NCBI GenBank assembly: GCA_913060815.1 | Contig: CAJXSZ010000002.1 | Coordinates: 248,001 to 312,000, forward strand | From: an uncultured Sulfitobacter sp. | GTDB taxonomy: Bacteria > Pseudomonadota > Alphaproteobacteria > Rhodobacterales > Rhodobacteraceae | Direction of reading: 5' to 3' | DNA: 64,000 nucleotides | In this document: in pieces, positions 35,616 through 43,823 of the stretch | Layout of the letters: each line of letters opens with the position of its first letter | Position numbering within the stretch: the stretch's first letter is position 1 | Position numbers and translations under genes: made by a program | The notes under the pieces: model-generated | What the model saw: only the letters and a program-made list of their open reading frames with translations | Database searches by the model: none | What the model was told of the DNA's origin: nothing

Positions 35616-36113
35616 ATGAGACGTAGACATCTTATTCTTGGCGGTGCTGCCGTCGCGACCCTTGGCGCGTGCTCTCCGAGCAAGTTCAAACGCTATACGG
35701 GGCCCGATGTGACAGCGGTCGTAGTGAACAAGGGCGATCGCAAGATGTACCTGCTCAACGAAAGCCGAATCCTCAAGGAATATGACATTGCGCTGGGCTT
35801 TGCCCCTGACGGGCACAAACAGATCGAGGGCGACGGTAAAACGCCTGAAGGGCTCTACTATATCGACCGTCGCAATCCAAACAGCCGGTTCCACCTGTCA
35901 TTGGGCATTTCCTATCCCAATGAAGAGGACAGGCGTATCGCCGCGGAATTGGGTGAGTCGCCCGGTGGCGATATCTTTATCCACGGGCAGCAACACCCGC
36001 TCAAGAAGAACAAGGGTGATTGGACCTGGGGATGCATTTCCGTGAGTAACAAGGAAATGGAAAAGATCTACGCGATGGTCAAAGACGGCACGCCTGTTGC
36101 ACTTCGTCCCTGA
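35616..36113 (+). CDS. L,D-transpeptidase lipoprotein (YkuD domain)
   Basis: The 165-aa product has an N-terminal lipoprotein signal with basic RRRH and a lipobox LGAC (C19), so it is probably anchored in the outer membrane or periplasm. The YkuD domain shows the catalytic pattern IFIHGQQ...WTWGCISVSN, with histidine and cysteine in the expected places. These enzymes form 3-3 crosslinks in peptidoglycan or attach lipoproteins. A second, Tat-exported L,D-transpeptidase lies 700 bp downstream, with a CAP-domain lipoprotein between them. Confidence 0.9.
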   Translation: MRRRHLILGGAAVATLGACSPSKFKRYTGPDVTAVVVNKGDRKMYLLNESRILKEYDIALGFAPDGHKQIEGDGKTPEGLYYIDRRNPNSRFHLSLGISYPNEEDRRIAAELGESPGGDIFIHGQQHPLKKNKGDWTWGCISVSNKEMEKIYAMVKDGTPVALRP

Positions 36114-36143
36114 CTTCGCCGTGGCCTTTGAGGCCAGTTCCGC

Positions 36144-36653
36144 CTAGTTCCCCAGAACCAGCGTCCACCAGATTTTACCGTTGTCTTCCTGATACCACGA
36201 GAAGCCCATTTTGTTCGCTTGAGGCGACAGAATGATACGTCTTGTGTCAGGCTGACCCATCCATGCGCCCAGAGTCGCCAGCTCTGTCTCATATGTCTCG
36301 GAGATGACTTCGCCAACAAGCGTTCCGGTGAATCCAACGCGGCGCACACGGTCGACAGGTGAAGAACCATCAGACCCGAAGTGCCATGGTCTGTTCTGAA
36401 CCTGCATATCGCGCGAGTGGGTTGCTGCCGCTGCAGTGAGTTTTTCATCCAGAACCAGCGGACCTAGTGCAGCTGAACTGCGCAAAGCGTTGACGGAATC
36501 AAGCATACGGAAAGGGATTTTCGCGGCTTCGCGTTTTCCGATCTTATAGGCGACGGGCAAAGGCTGTCCGCTGGAATCCAGTGGTGGAGCAGCAGGCTGA
36601 CATGCGGCCAGAGCCATGCCTGCAATAAGCAATAGGGTGGAAAGGCGGATCAT
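36144..36653 (-). CDS. CAP-domain (SCP-like) lipoprotein
   Basis: The 169-aa product begins with a lipoprotein signal ending in ALAAC (C18). Its body matches the bacterial CAP fold: LNALR-like VNALRSSAALGPLVLDEKLTAAA, then THSRDMQ and the RVGFTGTLVGEVISETYE region. Family members are extracellular or periplasmic and of unclear biochemical function. The ATG at 36653 is used because upstream in-frame residues precede a typical signal peptide. It lies opposite two L,D-transpeptidase genes. Confidence 0.8.
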   Translation of the reverse strand: MIRLSTLLLIAGMALAACQPAAPPLDSSGQPLPVAYKIGKREAAKIPFRMLDSVNALRSSAALGPLVLDEKLTAAAATHSRDMQVQNRPWHFGSDGSSPVDRVRRVGFTGTLVGEVISETYETELATLGAWMGQPDTRRIILSPQANKMGFSWYQEDNGKIWWTLVLGN

Positions 36654-36817
36654 TATGCTACTCCAAGCGTACATTTGTAGAATTGCCTTACATGCTGAGT
36701 TGCAACAGTTCAAATGTACTTCGCGGGGTTCCGCCCATCTCACGTCTGTTTGATTTGAAAACGTGTCTTTGCCGCAATATATGAGATGCCAGACGGTTAT
36801 TTAACTGGAGACATGAA

Positions 36818-37432
36818 ATGTCCGATAATAAGTTCAAAATCGAAACGCGTCGCGGGTTCCTTGCAGGCACTGCGGCTATGCTGGCGGCTCCTGCAATTGC
36901 GCAAACAACCACGGATGCCGTTAACAGTCAGGCAACCACCGAAGGTGAGCGGGACCTCAACGAAGTTGTACGCCGGAATATTTCGAGCTTCCGGACGCTC
37001 AACTGGCAGCCTTACTTCGACAACACGAAGAACGGTGCGATCCTCGTCGACATCGACAGTCGTGCGGTGCACTTCTGGTCTGAGGATCAAAGCGTCTACA
37101 AACTGTACCCTTCCAGCGTGCCTCTGACATCAGACCTGACACGGCGTGGTCGTACGAAGGTCATTCTAAAGGATCCGGAGCCATCTTGGCGTCCCACCCC
37201 TTCCATGCTCGAGCGCAACCCCGAGTGGCCAAAATTCATCGGCCCTGGTCCTGACAACCCGCTGGGCACACGCTCTTTGCACCTGACGTGGACTTACTAC
37301 CGTATCCACGGCACCCATGACACGCGCAAAATCGGCCGCAGATCATCGAATGGCTGCATCGGTCTCTACAACGAGCATATCGAAGAGCTGTTCGCGATGG
37401 CCAAAGTAGGCACTCAAGTGTTGCTAATTTGA
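36818..37432 (+). CDS. L,D-transpeptidase with Tat signal (ErfK/YbiS type)
   Basis: The 204-aa product has a twin-arginine signal, TRRGFLAG (R11, R12), with a hydrophobic stretch ending in AIAQ, so it is exported folded. The YkuD catalytic region reads YRIHGTHD...SSNGCIGLYNEH, with the nucleophilic cysteine in NGCIGL. It should crosslink peptidoglycan or anchor outer-membrane proteins. It is the second L,D-transpeptidase in 1.8 kb, with a different export route from the first. A hairpin follows at 37440-37464. Confidence 0.93.
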   Translation: MSDNKFKIETRRGFLAGTAAMLAAPAIAQTTTDAVNSQATTEGERDLNEVVRRNISSFRTLNWQPYFDNTKNGAILVDIDSRAVHFWSEDQSVYKLYPSSVPLTSDLTRRGRTKVILKDPEPSWRPTPSMLERNPEWPKFIGPGPDNPLGTRSLHLTWTYYRIHGTHDTRKIGRRSSNGCIGLYNEHIEELFAMAKVGTQVLLI

Positions 37433-37439
37433 CGAAAAT

Positions 37440-37464
37440 GTGGCGCAGTCATCGAGCGCGCCAC
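37440..37464 (+). terminator. Possible terminator after the Tat-type L,D-transpeptidase gene
   Basis: GTGGCGC and GCGCCAC form a 7-bp stem. The T-rich run TTCCTTTTTT lies 12 bases further on, so it is a weak intrinsic terminator candidate. Confidence 0.4.
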
Positions 37465-37571
37465 TATTGACTGTTCCTTTTTTCGGAAGGGTGCTGTTTA
37501 GAAAAAGTACAATACTACGTTTTTTTGCGTTTGCTGAGACTCAGGAACGCTTTACCCTGGAGTGAACTACT

Positions 37572-37751
37572 ATGAAAAAGATCGTACTCGCCGCTGCTCT
37601 GACTGCTGCCGCTTCTGCTGCTCAAGCCGGCTCCTACTCGGACCCAATCATCGAAGCACCTGTTGTTGTTGAAGAAGCAACAAGCTCATCAGCGGGCGTT
37701 CTCGTCCCACTGCTGCTGCTGGTTCTGGTTGCGGCTGCTGTAGCTGACTAA
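37572..37751 (+). CDS. Small exported membrane protein, function unknown (59 aa)
   Basis: An ATG at 37572, preceded by GGAGTGAACTACT, opens a 59-aa frame. The product has a Sec signal peptide (KKIVLAAALTAAASAAQAG), a short acidic middle with SDPIIEAP and EEATSSS, and a C-terminal hydrophobic segment (VLVPLLLLVLVAAAVAD) that may span the membrane. A strong bidirectional terminator follows at 37774. I recognise the pattern as one that recurs near hemH in Rhodobacterales, but I know no function. The signal peptide, clean stop and terminator support it as a real gene. Confidence 0.8.
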   Translation: MKKIVLAAALTAAASAAQAGSYSDPIIEAPVVVEEATSSSAGVLVPLLLLVLVAAAVAD

Positions 37752-37773
37752 CTTCTTAGTCTTTGACTAACGG

Positions 37774-37803
37774 AAAAAGGCGGCGCATTGCGCCGCCTTT
37801 TTT
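37774..37803. terminator. Strong bidirectional terminator
   Basis: GGCGGCGC-ATT-GCGCCGCC (8-bp stem, 3-base loop) is flanked by AAAAA on the left and TTTTTT on the right. It can stop the rightward small gene and the leftward hemH transcript, which ends 25 bp away. Confidence 0.9.
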
Positions 37804-37827
37804 GCATCCTAGCCTTAAAGAATCAGA

Positions 37828-38907
37828 TCAAATCCAGCCCTGCAGGTTTTCACGGATCACATTGGTGAGTGCGGTGATATGCGCATCATCGTCATTGAGG
37901 CAGGCAATATAGGTAAACTCCTCCCCGCCCGCTTCCTCGAAGCTTTCAAAAATCTCTTCGTTGATCTCTTCAAGCGTCTCGATGCAGTCGGCCGAGAATG
38001 CTGGCGCGCAAACGGCAATCTTCTTTTTGCCCTGCTCTGCGAGACGGGCAACTTCCTCGACCGTGTAGGGTTGCAGCCACTCTTCAGGGCCAAATTTGGA
38101 TTGGAAGGTCGTTTTGATCTCGGTATCTTCCCAACCCAGCCGCTCCTTAAGAAGGCGCGTCGTTTTCTGGCACTGACAGTGATAGGGATCTCCCTCCATC
38201 AGATACCGTTTCGGCACGCCGTGATACGAACAGACCAGAATATCGGGGCGGGTTTCCAGCTCGGCATATTTGGTCTCGATCGACTTGGCCAAGGCGTCGA
38301 TATAGTCGGGGCGGTCGAAGTAGGGCTGTACCGTGCGGCTGGCAGGCTGCCACTTTTCTTTCTTCAACGCGTCAAAGAATTTGTCACATGCTGTGGCGGA
38401 TGTCGCGCCCGCATAGTGCGGGTACAATGGGAAAAACAGGATCTTGGTGCATCCCGCTTTTACCAGCGCTTCAACACGGCTTTGCGTTGATGGATTGCCG
38501 TAGCGCATGCAGTATTCCACCATGACATCATCGCCATAGGTCTTTTTCATCTCTGCCGCGATCTTGGCTGTTTGGGCTTTGGTAATGGTGAGCAGCGGGC
38601 TCTCGTTCTGCTCTTCATTCCAGATCGACTTGTAGGCCGCACCCGAAGTGAAAGGTCGCTTCGTCAGGATAATCAGCTGCAACAGGGGCTGCCAAAGCCA
38701 TGGGGAATAGTCGATGACGCGGCGGTCCGACAGGAATTCGCCCAAATAGCGGCGCATGGACCAGTAGTCATAGTTGTCAGGTGTTCCAAGGTTCCCAACG
38801 AGCACACCAACTTTGGGGCGTGGTACGGGGGGGTGATCCGCATCCGCATGGATCGGGCATGTTGCTTCCTGTGGGGGCGTCATATCTTTCATGGAACTAT
38901 CCTGCAT
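37828..38907 (-). CDS. hemH: Ferrochelatase
   Basis: Ferrochelatase inserts iron into protoporphyrin IX. With the ATG at 38907 the product is 359 aa. It shows VGVLVGNLGTPD, LPLYPHYAGATSA-like FFPLYPHYAG, the catalytic histidine in CSYHGVPKRY, and FSADCIETLEEI. A GGAGG lies eight bases before this ATG, better than 38937. The N-terminal 30 residues are an extra tail before the core. The preceding haem step (HemJ) is encoded next to the origin, and the haem chaperone HemW at 8580-9737. Confidence 0.95.
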   Translation of the reverse strand: MQDSSMKDMTPPQEATCPIHADADHPPVPRPKVGVLVGNLGTPDNYDYWSMRRYLGEFLSDRRVIDYSPWLWQPLLQLIILTKRPFTSGAAYKSIWNEEQNESPLLTITKAQTAKIAAEMKKTYGDDVMVEYCMRYGNPSTQSRVEALVKAGCTKILFFPLYPHYAGATSATACDKFFDALKKEKWQPASRTVQPYFDRPDYIDALAKSIETKYAELETRPDILVCSYHGVPKRYLMEGDPYHCQCQKTTRLLKERLGWEDTEIKTTFQSKFGPEEWLQPYTVEEVARLAEQGKKKIAVCAPAFSADCIETLEEINEEIFESFEEAGGEEFTYIACLNDDDAHITALTNVIRENLQGWI

Positions 38908-38943
38908 AGTGTGTTCCTCCACATAGTCAGATTTCACGTCGGG

Positions 38944-39756
38944 TCAATCTTGGAGCGGTTTTTCGGGCGTGCCCAAAGCATCGGCAAGCCGTTTTTGGGC
39001 CGATCCGGGGCGTAGTGGTTGGGGTTGTGATGCGTCAGGCGCCCAGCCTGTCAGGACTTGCAACTCAAAACTGGCGCGCAAGCGGCCTGAGGGTGCGGCA
39101 AAATGCGCAGCATAGAGTTTCTGTGCAGCCTCGAAAACGGCACGCCGGGTCGGCTGTCTCAGTCGCGCAGTCATCGCGTTGGTTTCCCCCATCGCACGCA
39201 GGTCGCGCATCAGATGCCAGATGTCGCGGTACTCCACCGTCAACGTCACCGTGTCTGCCACAGGCAGCGCAAAGCCCGCGCGTTGCAGCAACCCGCCCAG
39301 ATCGCGCAATTCGGGCAGGGGGGCGATGCGCGGCGACAGACCGCCGGTGACAGCAATCTCCGCCTCGCCCAGCGCACGGCGGAGTTCTTGCAACGTATCA
39401 CCGCCAAAGCTGACCGCGATGAATAATCCGTCAGGCCGCAGCGCGCGGCGACACTGGATAAGCTGACCTACGGGATCATTTGCCCAATGCAGGGCCATCA
39501 TATGGGCGACCATGTCGTGTGATTGCTGCTCAAGCGCCAATGTTTCCGTATCGGAAACAATCAGCGCATCACTGTGCTGTTGGGACCAGAAATCCGAGAA
39601 CCCTGTCACGATCGCTGCAGACGTAAATGACTTATTAACCATATCCAGCCGATCCTGAAGCTCATCCGCTGCGGCCGAATGTAAAAACAATCCGTCTGCT
39701 GTGGCGCGGGCGCGGTGCGCCGAGAGGGCGCTAGTATCTGTCATGGGTGTGGTCAT
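38944..39756 (-). CDS. SAM-dependent methyltransferase (BioC/NDUFAF5-like)
   Basis: The 270-aa product looks like the class I methyltransferases related to mitochondrial NDUFAF5 and to BioC: LALHWANDPVGQLIQCRRALRPDGLFIAVSFGGDTL is the diagnostic central part. Motif I is weak because the glycine-rich loop is not obvious, which is a known trait of this group. In eukaryotes NDUFAF5 modifies a complex I subunit; the bacterial role is unproven. ATG 39756 or 39744 may be the start. It is divergent from comF. Confidence 0.75.
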   Translation of the reverse strand: MTTPMTDTSALSAHRARATADGLFLHSAAADELQDRLDMVNKSFTSAAIVTGFSDFWSQQHSDALIVSDTETLALEQQSHDMVAHMMALHWANDPVGQLIQCRRALRPDGLFIAVSFGGDTLQELRRALGEAEIAVTGGLSPRIAPLPELRDLGGLLQRAGFALPVADTVTLTVEYRDIWHLMRDLRAMGETNAMTARLRQPTRRAVFEAAQKLYAAHFAAPSGRLRASFELQVLTGWAPDASQPQPLRPGSAQKRLADALGTPEKPLQD

Positions 39757-39773
39757 AGGGGGTACATAGGCTG

Positions 39774-40502
39774 GTGTTGGCGCAACTTCAAACTGCTGTT
39801 TCTCTTATCTATCCGCCTCGCTGCATCACGTGTGGTGATATGGTGGAGAGTGATTTCGGTCTCTGCAGCACGTGTTGGCGCGACACTGCGTTTTTGGGTG
39901 GTGTGATTTGTGATTGTTGCGGTGCGCCACTGCCTGCAGGCGGCGAAGGCGATATTCACCATTGCGATACTTGTATGCAGTCGCCCAAACCTTGGGTGCA
40001 GGGCCGCGCCGCGCTGATGTACTGTGATACGGGGCGCAAGCTGGTTCTAGCGCTCAAACATGGCGACAGACAGGAAATGGCCCGACCTGCGGGGCTTTGG
40101 ATGGCAAATATGATCCGCTGTCATGTCACACCTGACACGTTGGTCGTACCTGTCCCCCTACATTGGTCGAGGTTGCTTAAACGGCGGTATAACCAGTCCG
40201 CACTTTTGGCAAAATCTGTTGCGGACAAGCTTGACCTTGCGTGGTGTCCTGATGCGTTGATCCGTAGCAAACGGACCCGATCGCTCGAAGGGCTGAGTTA
40301 TGCAGATCGGTTTGAGACGCTCGACAACGCAATCCTCCCGCATCCTAAAAGGGGTACTGTCATTGAGGGCAGGCCCGTTCTGCTCGTTGATGATGTGATG
40401 ACGACGGGGGCCACCCTGATTGCTTGCACCAAGGCTTGCCTATCCGCAGGTTCAGGCCCTGTGCGCGTACTGACCCTAGCAAGAGCAGGCAAAGATGCTT
40501 AA
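39774..40502 (+). CDS. comF: ComF-family phosphoribosyltransferase-like protein
   Basis: The 242-aa product has the double zinc-finger N-terminus of ComF/GntX proteins (CITCGDM...CSTCW and CDCCG...CDTC) and a C-terminal phosphoribosyltransferase fold with the PRPP loop VLLVDDVMTTGAT. ComF proteins serve DNA uptake in some bacteria. The TTG start at 39774 is in keeping with the family N-terminus QTAVSLIYPPRC. It leads the operon comF-grxC-nitrilase-marR. Confidence 0.88.
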   Translation: MLAQLQTAVSLIYPPRCITCGDMVESDFGLCSTCWRDTAFLGGVICDCCGAPLPAGGEGDIHHCDTCMQSPKPWVQGRAALMYCDTGRKLVLALKHGDRQEMARPAGLWMANMIRCHVTPDTLVVPVPLHWSRLLKRRYNQSALLAKSVADKLDLAWCPDALIRSKRTRSLEGLSYADRFETLDNAILPHPKRGTVIEGRPVLLVDDVMTTGATLIACTKACLSAGSGPVRVLTLARAGKDA

Positions 40503-40537
40503 ATCCTTTTCCAACAGATGTTGAAAAGGACCACACC

Positions 40538-40795
40538 ATGCAACCCGTCGAAATCTATACCTCCCCGCTGTGCGGCTTTTGTCATGCAGCTAAACGGCTA
40601 CTGAATCAAAAAGGCGTTAGCTTTTCCGAAGTGGATGTGCTCGCCAACCCCGACCGCAAGCCCGAGATGATCCAGCGCGCCGAGGGCGCTCGCACTGTGC
40701 CACAAATCTTTATCGGTGACATTCATGTCGGCGGTTGTGACGAGCTTCACGCACTTGAGCGCGCAGGCAAACTCGACGCGATGCTCGCCGCATGA
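40538..40795 (+). CDS. grxC: Glutaredoxin 3
   Basis: The 85-aa glutaredoxin reduces disulfides with glutathione. The active site is C-G-F-C (C12, C15) after YTSPL, and the glutathione-binding TVPQIFI and GGCDEL motifs are present. The ATG at 40538 has AAAGGA seven bases upstream. The stop overlaps the next start as ATGA. Confidence 0.94.
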   Translation: MQPVEIYTSPLCGFCHAAKRLLNQKGVSFSEVDVLANPDRKPEMIQRAEGARTVPQIFIGDIHVGGCDELHALERAGKLDAMLAA

Positions 40796-41625
40796 AGGCG
40801 GCGATCCTCCAGCTGAACGCAAGCGACGATCCTGCCGCCAACTTGGCAGCAACGCGCGCGATGCTGGGGGATGCCGTGGCCCAAGGCGCAGGGTTTATCC
40901 TGACGCCCGAGGTCACTAATTGCGTCTCGACCAATCGTGCGCATCAGCGTGATGTTTTGCACCACGAGGAAGACGACACCACGCTGGCCGCGCTGCGTTC
41001 GGACGCAAAGGCGCTGGGCGTGTGGCTGTTGATCGGTTCGCTCGCGCTCAAGACGTCGGATGCGGATGGACGGTTCGCCAACCGGTCGTTCTTGATTGAT
41101 CCACAGGGCGAGATTGTCGCGCGATATGACAAAATCCATATGTTTGATGTTCAGGTCACACAGAAGGAGACGTGGAAAGAATCAGCTGCCTACCGACCTG
41201 GCTCAATGGCCGTGCTCGCCCAAACCCCTTTCGCCGCCATTGGAATGACGATCTGCTATGATGTCCGCTTCCCTGCCTTGTTCCAGAAACTTGCGCAGGC
41301 GGGGGCGGATATTCTCACGGTGCCTGCTGCGTTCTCGCCTGTCACGGGAGAGGCACATTGGCATACACTGCTGCGAGCGCGTGCGATTGAAACAGGATGT
41401 TTCGTGATCGCCCCTGCGCAGACCGGGACCCACGCAGGCAAAGCACGTAAAACACGCGATACATACGGCCATTCGCTGGTGGTCGCCCCATGGGGTGAGG
41501 TGATCCTAGACGCAGGGACCGAGGCTGGCGTATACGTTTTCGAATTGGACTTGGAGCAAACCGCGATAGCGCGGGGTCGCGTCCCGAGTATCAGCCACAT
41601 AAGACCCTTTGACGGACCCCTATGA
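40792..41625 (+). CDS. Carbon-nitrogen hydrolase (nitrilase superfamily, Nit1-like)
   Basis: The 277-aa product has the Glu-Lys-Cys triad of the superfamily, in LTPEVTN, YDKIHMFDV and GMTICYDVRFP. It resembles the Nit/deaminated-glutathione amidase branch, where coupling to glutaredoxin would make sense, but the substrate is inferred. It overlaps grxC and marR by four bases each. Confidence 0.88.
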   Translation: MKAAILQLNASDDPAANLAATRAMLGDAVAQGAGFILTPEVTNCVSTNRAHQRDVLHHEEDDTTLAALRSDAKALGVWLLIGSLALKTSDADGRFANRSFLIDPQGEIVARYDKIHMFDVQVTQKETWKESAAYRPGSMAVLAQTPFAAIGMTICYDVRFPALFQKLAQAGADILTVPAAFSPVTGEAHWHTLLRARAIETGCFVIAPAQTGTHAGKARKTRDTYGHSLVVAPWGEVILDAGTEAGVYVFELDLEQTAIARGRVPSISHIRPFDGPL

Positions 41626-42056
41626 GTGACGATGCGAATACCCTTGCGATCATGCTGTTCAGCGAAGTGCTGGGCGCAGATCAGGTGCTGCGTGGTCGCC
41701 TCAGTAAAGTGCTGCCCAAAGGTATGGAAATCTCTCATTTTGCCGTTCTGAACAACCTTGCATGGCGCGAGGTAGAGCGGACACCCGCACAGCTGGCCGA
41801 GATATTTCATGTGACGCGCGGGGCTATGACCAACACGTTGGCCAAGCTTGAGTGGGCGGGGTACATTCACATCCGCCCCGATTGGGATGATGCACGCCGC
41901 AAGAAAATCGCGATCAGCCCTGCTGGCCGGCAAGCGCGAGATGCGGCGCTAAGCTCGATTGCGCCGATGATTACAAAGGTCGTCGAAGATCTTGGCGAAG
42001 AGAAAGTGCGCGCTGCCCTGCCGATCCTGCGAGAGCTGCGCACAAAGATAAATTAG
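41622..42056 (+). CDS. MarR-family transcriptional regulator
   Basis: The 144-aa product has a winged helix-turn-helix ([25 protein letters not shown]), a wing with [10 protein letters not shown] and flanking dimerisation helices typical of MarR. It is translationally coupled to the nitrilase gene, so it may regulate this operon. The stop overlaps the convergent ubiG stop by four bases. Confidence 0.9.
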   Translation: MSDDANTLAIMLFSEVLGADQVLRGRLSKVLPKGMEISHFAVLNNLAWREVERTPAQLAEIFHVTRGAMTNTLAKLEWAGYIHIRPDWDDARRKKIAISPAGRQARDAALSSIAPMITKVVEDLGEEKVRAALPILRELRTKIN

Positions 42057-42802
42057 GCGTTTGGCTTTAAGCTGGCAGTCACGTAATTCACGCTCAGGTC
42101 TTTGACTGACAGGCTCCAGCTCCATAGGATCGGATTAAATACAAACCCCTTGCGGTCCACAGGCTCTAATCCTGCCTCGCTTAGCAGCTGGAACAGCTCG
42201 TCGGGCGTAATGAACTTGGACCATTCATGTGTGCCTTTGGGCAGCCAGCGCATCACATGCTCCGCTCCGATAATCGCGACCAGATAGGATTTCGGATTGC
42301 GGTTGAGCGTGGAGCAGATGTGCAACCCGCCGGGCTTCAAGAGCTGGCGACAGGCAGTGAGATAGCTGATGGGAGATGCCACATGCTCGACCACCTCCAT
42401 GTTCAGCACCACATCGAACTGCTCACCTGCTTCGGCCAGTGCTTCGGCGGTAGTGTGGCGGTAGTCGATCTCGAGGCCCGATTGCTCGGCGTGGATTCGG
42501 GCGACTGGGATATTGCCCGCCGCGGCATCGGCGCCCACAACGGTTGCACCAAGACGCGCCATAGGCTCGGAGAGGAGGCCACCTCCACAGCCGATGTCGA
42601 GAATGCGCAGCCCTTTGAACGGCGCAGGCGCGGTCAGATCGCGGTCAAACTCGCCCGCGATTTGCGCTGTGATATAATCAAGGCGGCACGGATTGAGCAT
42701 GTGCAGCGGCTTGAACTTGCCCTCGGTATCCCACCATTCGGCGGCCATCGCCTCGAACTTTGCGACTTCGCCTGCGTCAACTGTGCTTGTCCGCGCTTGC
42801 AT
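42053..42802 (-). CDS. ubiG: Ubiquinone biosynthesis O-methyltransferase UbiG
   Basis: UbiG carries out both O-methylations in ubiquinone synthesis. The 249-aa product has [26 protein letters not shown] motif [20 protein letters not shown], and VVEHVA and LNRNPKSYL. It is divergent from pip with a 49-bp gap. Confidence 0.96.
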   Translation of the reverse strand: MQARTSTVDAGEVAKFEAMAAEWWDTEGKFKPLHMLNPCRLDYITAQIAGEFDRDLTAPAPFKGLRILDIGCGGGLLSEPMARLGATVVGADAAAGNIPVARIHAEQSGLEIDYRHTTAEALAEAGEQFDVVLNMEVVEHVASPISYLTACRQLLKPGGLHICSTLNRNPKSYLVAIIGAEHVMRWLPKGTHEWSKFITPDELFQLLSEAGLEPVDRKGFVFNPILWSWSLSVKDLSVNYVTASLKPNA

Positions 42803-42851
42803 TTCTGCGTTCCTCTATTCAATGTCCACTTTCACGTTATATAGGCACGTA

Positions 42852-43823
42852 ATGGATAAGACCCCTGATCAAAAGCGCGCAGTGCAGTATTTGTATCCGC
42901 CGACTGACCCGTATGACAGGCGCATGCTGCCTGTGGGGCAGGGGCATACTGTCTATGTGGAGCAATGCGGCAATCCCGATGGCATACCTGTAGTTGTTCT
43001 GCATGGTGGTCCGGGCGGCGGATGCAGCCCGTCAATGCGGCGTTATTTTGATCCGTCGAAGTACCGCATTATCCTGTTTGACCAGCGCGGCTGTGGCCGT
43101 TCCACCCCGCATGCGTCCTGTACGGATAACACCACATGGCATCTGGTTGCGGATATCGAGCTGATTCGCGAAACGCTGGGAATTTCTCACTGGGTTGTGT
43201 TTGGCGGCAGCTGGGGCGCGACACTTTCGCTGATTTACGCTCAGACGCATCCTGAAGCTGTGCGCAATCTGGTGCTGCGCGGCGTGTTCCTGATGACGCA
43301 GGCCGAGCTTGACTGGTTCTATGGCGGCGGCGCGGGCAAGTTCTGGCCCGAAGTGTGGGAAAAGTTTACCGCAATCGTGCCACAAGACGAGCAGGACGAT
43401 TTCATCAAAGCCTACCACCGCCGCTTGTTCTCCGATGATATGAGCCAGCAGACACGCTATGCCCGTGCATGGTCAGGTTGGGAGAACGCACTGGCCTCGA
43501 TTCATTCGGCAGGGCAGATGGTTGAAGGTCCGGGTGAATATGCGCGCGCCTTTGCGCGGCTAGAGAATCACTATTTTATCAATAACGGTTTCCTAGACTA
43601 CGATGGCCAGATCCTCTCCCAGATGGACCGCATTGCCCATATCCCCGGTGTGATCGTGCAGGGCCGCTATGACATGATCTGTCCGCCCGCCAGCGCCTAT
43701 GCCATTCACCGTGCATGGCCGAAATCGGAGCTTAAGATGGTGCGCAACGCAGGCCATGCCCTGAGCGAGCCGGGGATCAGTGCCGAGCTTGTCCGTGCAA
43801 TGGACAGGATCGCTCTGACATGA
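42852..43823 (+). CDS. pip: Prolyl aminopeptidase (proline iminopeptidase)
   Basis: The enzyme removes N-terminal proline from peptides. The 323-aa alpha/beta hydrolase has the oxyanion HGGPGGG, the nucleophile elbow GGSWGATLSL, DQRGCGRSTPH, the acid in GRYDMICP and the histidine in NAGHALSEPG, so the triad is complete. The ATG at 42852 is used; upstream residues run into the ubiG start. The stop overlaps the substrate-binding protein gene as ATGA. Confidence 0.94.
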   Translation: MDKTPDQKRAVQYLYPPTDPYDRRMLPVGQGHTVYVEQCGNPDGIPVVVLHGGPGGGCSPSMRRYFDPSKYRIILFDQRGCGRSTPHASCTDNTTWHLVADIELIRETLGISHWVVFGGSWGATLSLIYAQTHPEAVRNLVLRGVFLMTQAELDWFYGGGAGKFWPEVWEKFTAIVPQDEQDDFIKAYHRRLFSDDMSQQTRYARAWSGWENALASIHSAGQMVEGPGEYARAFARLENHYFINNGFLDYDGQILSQMDRIAHIPGVIVQGRYDMICPPASAYAIHRAWPKSELKMVRNAGHALSEPGISAELVRAMDRIALT

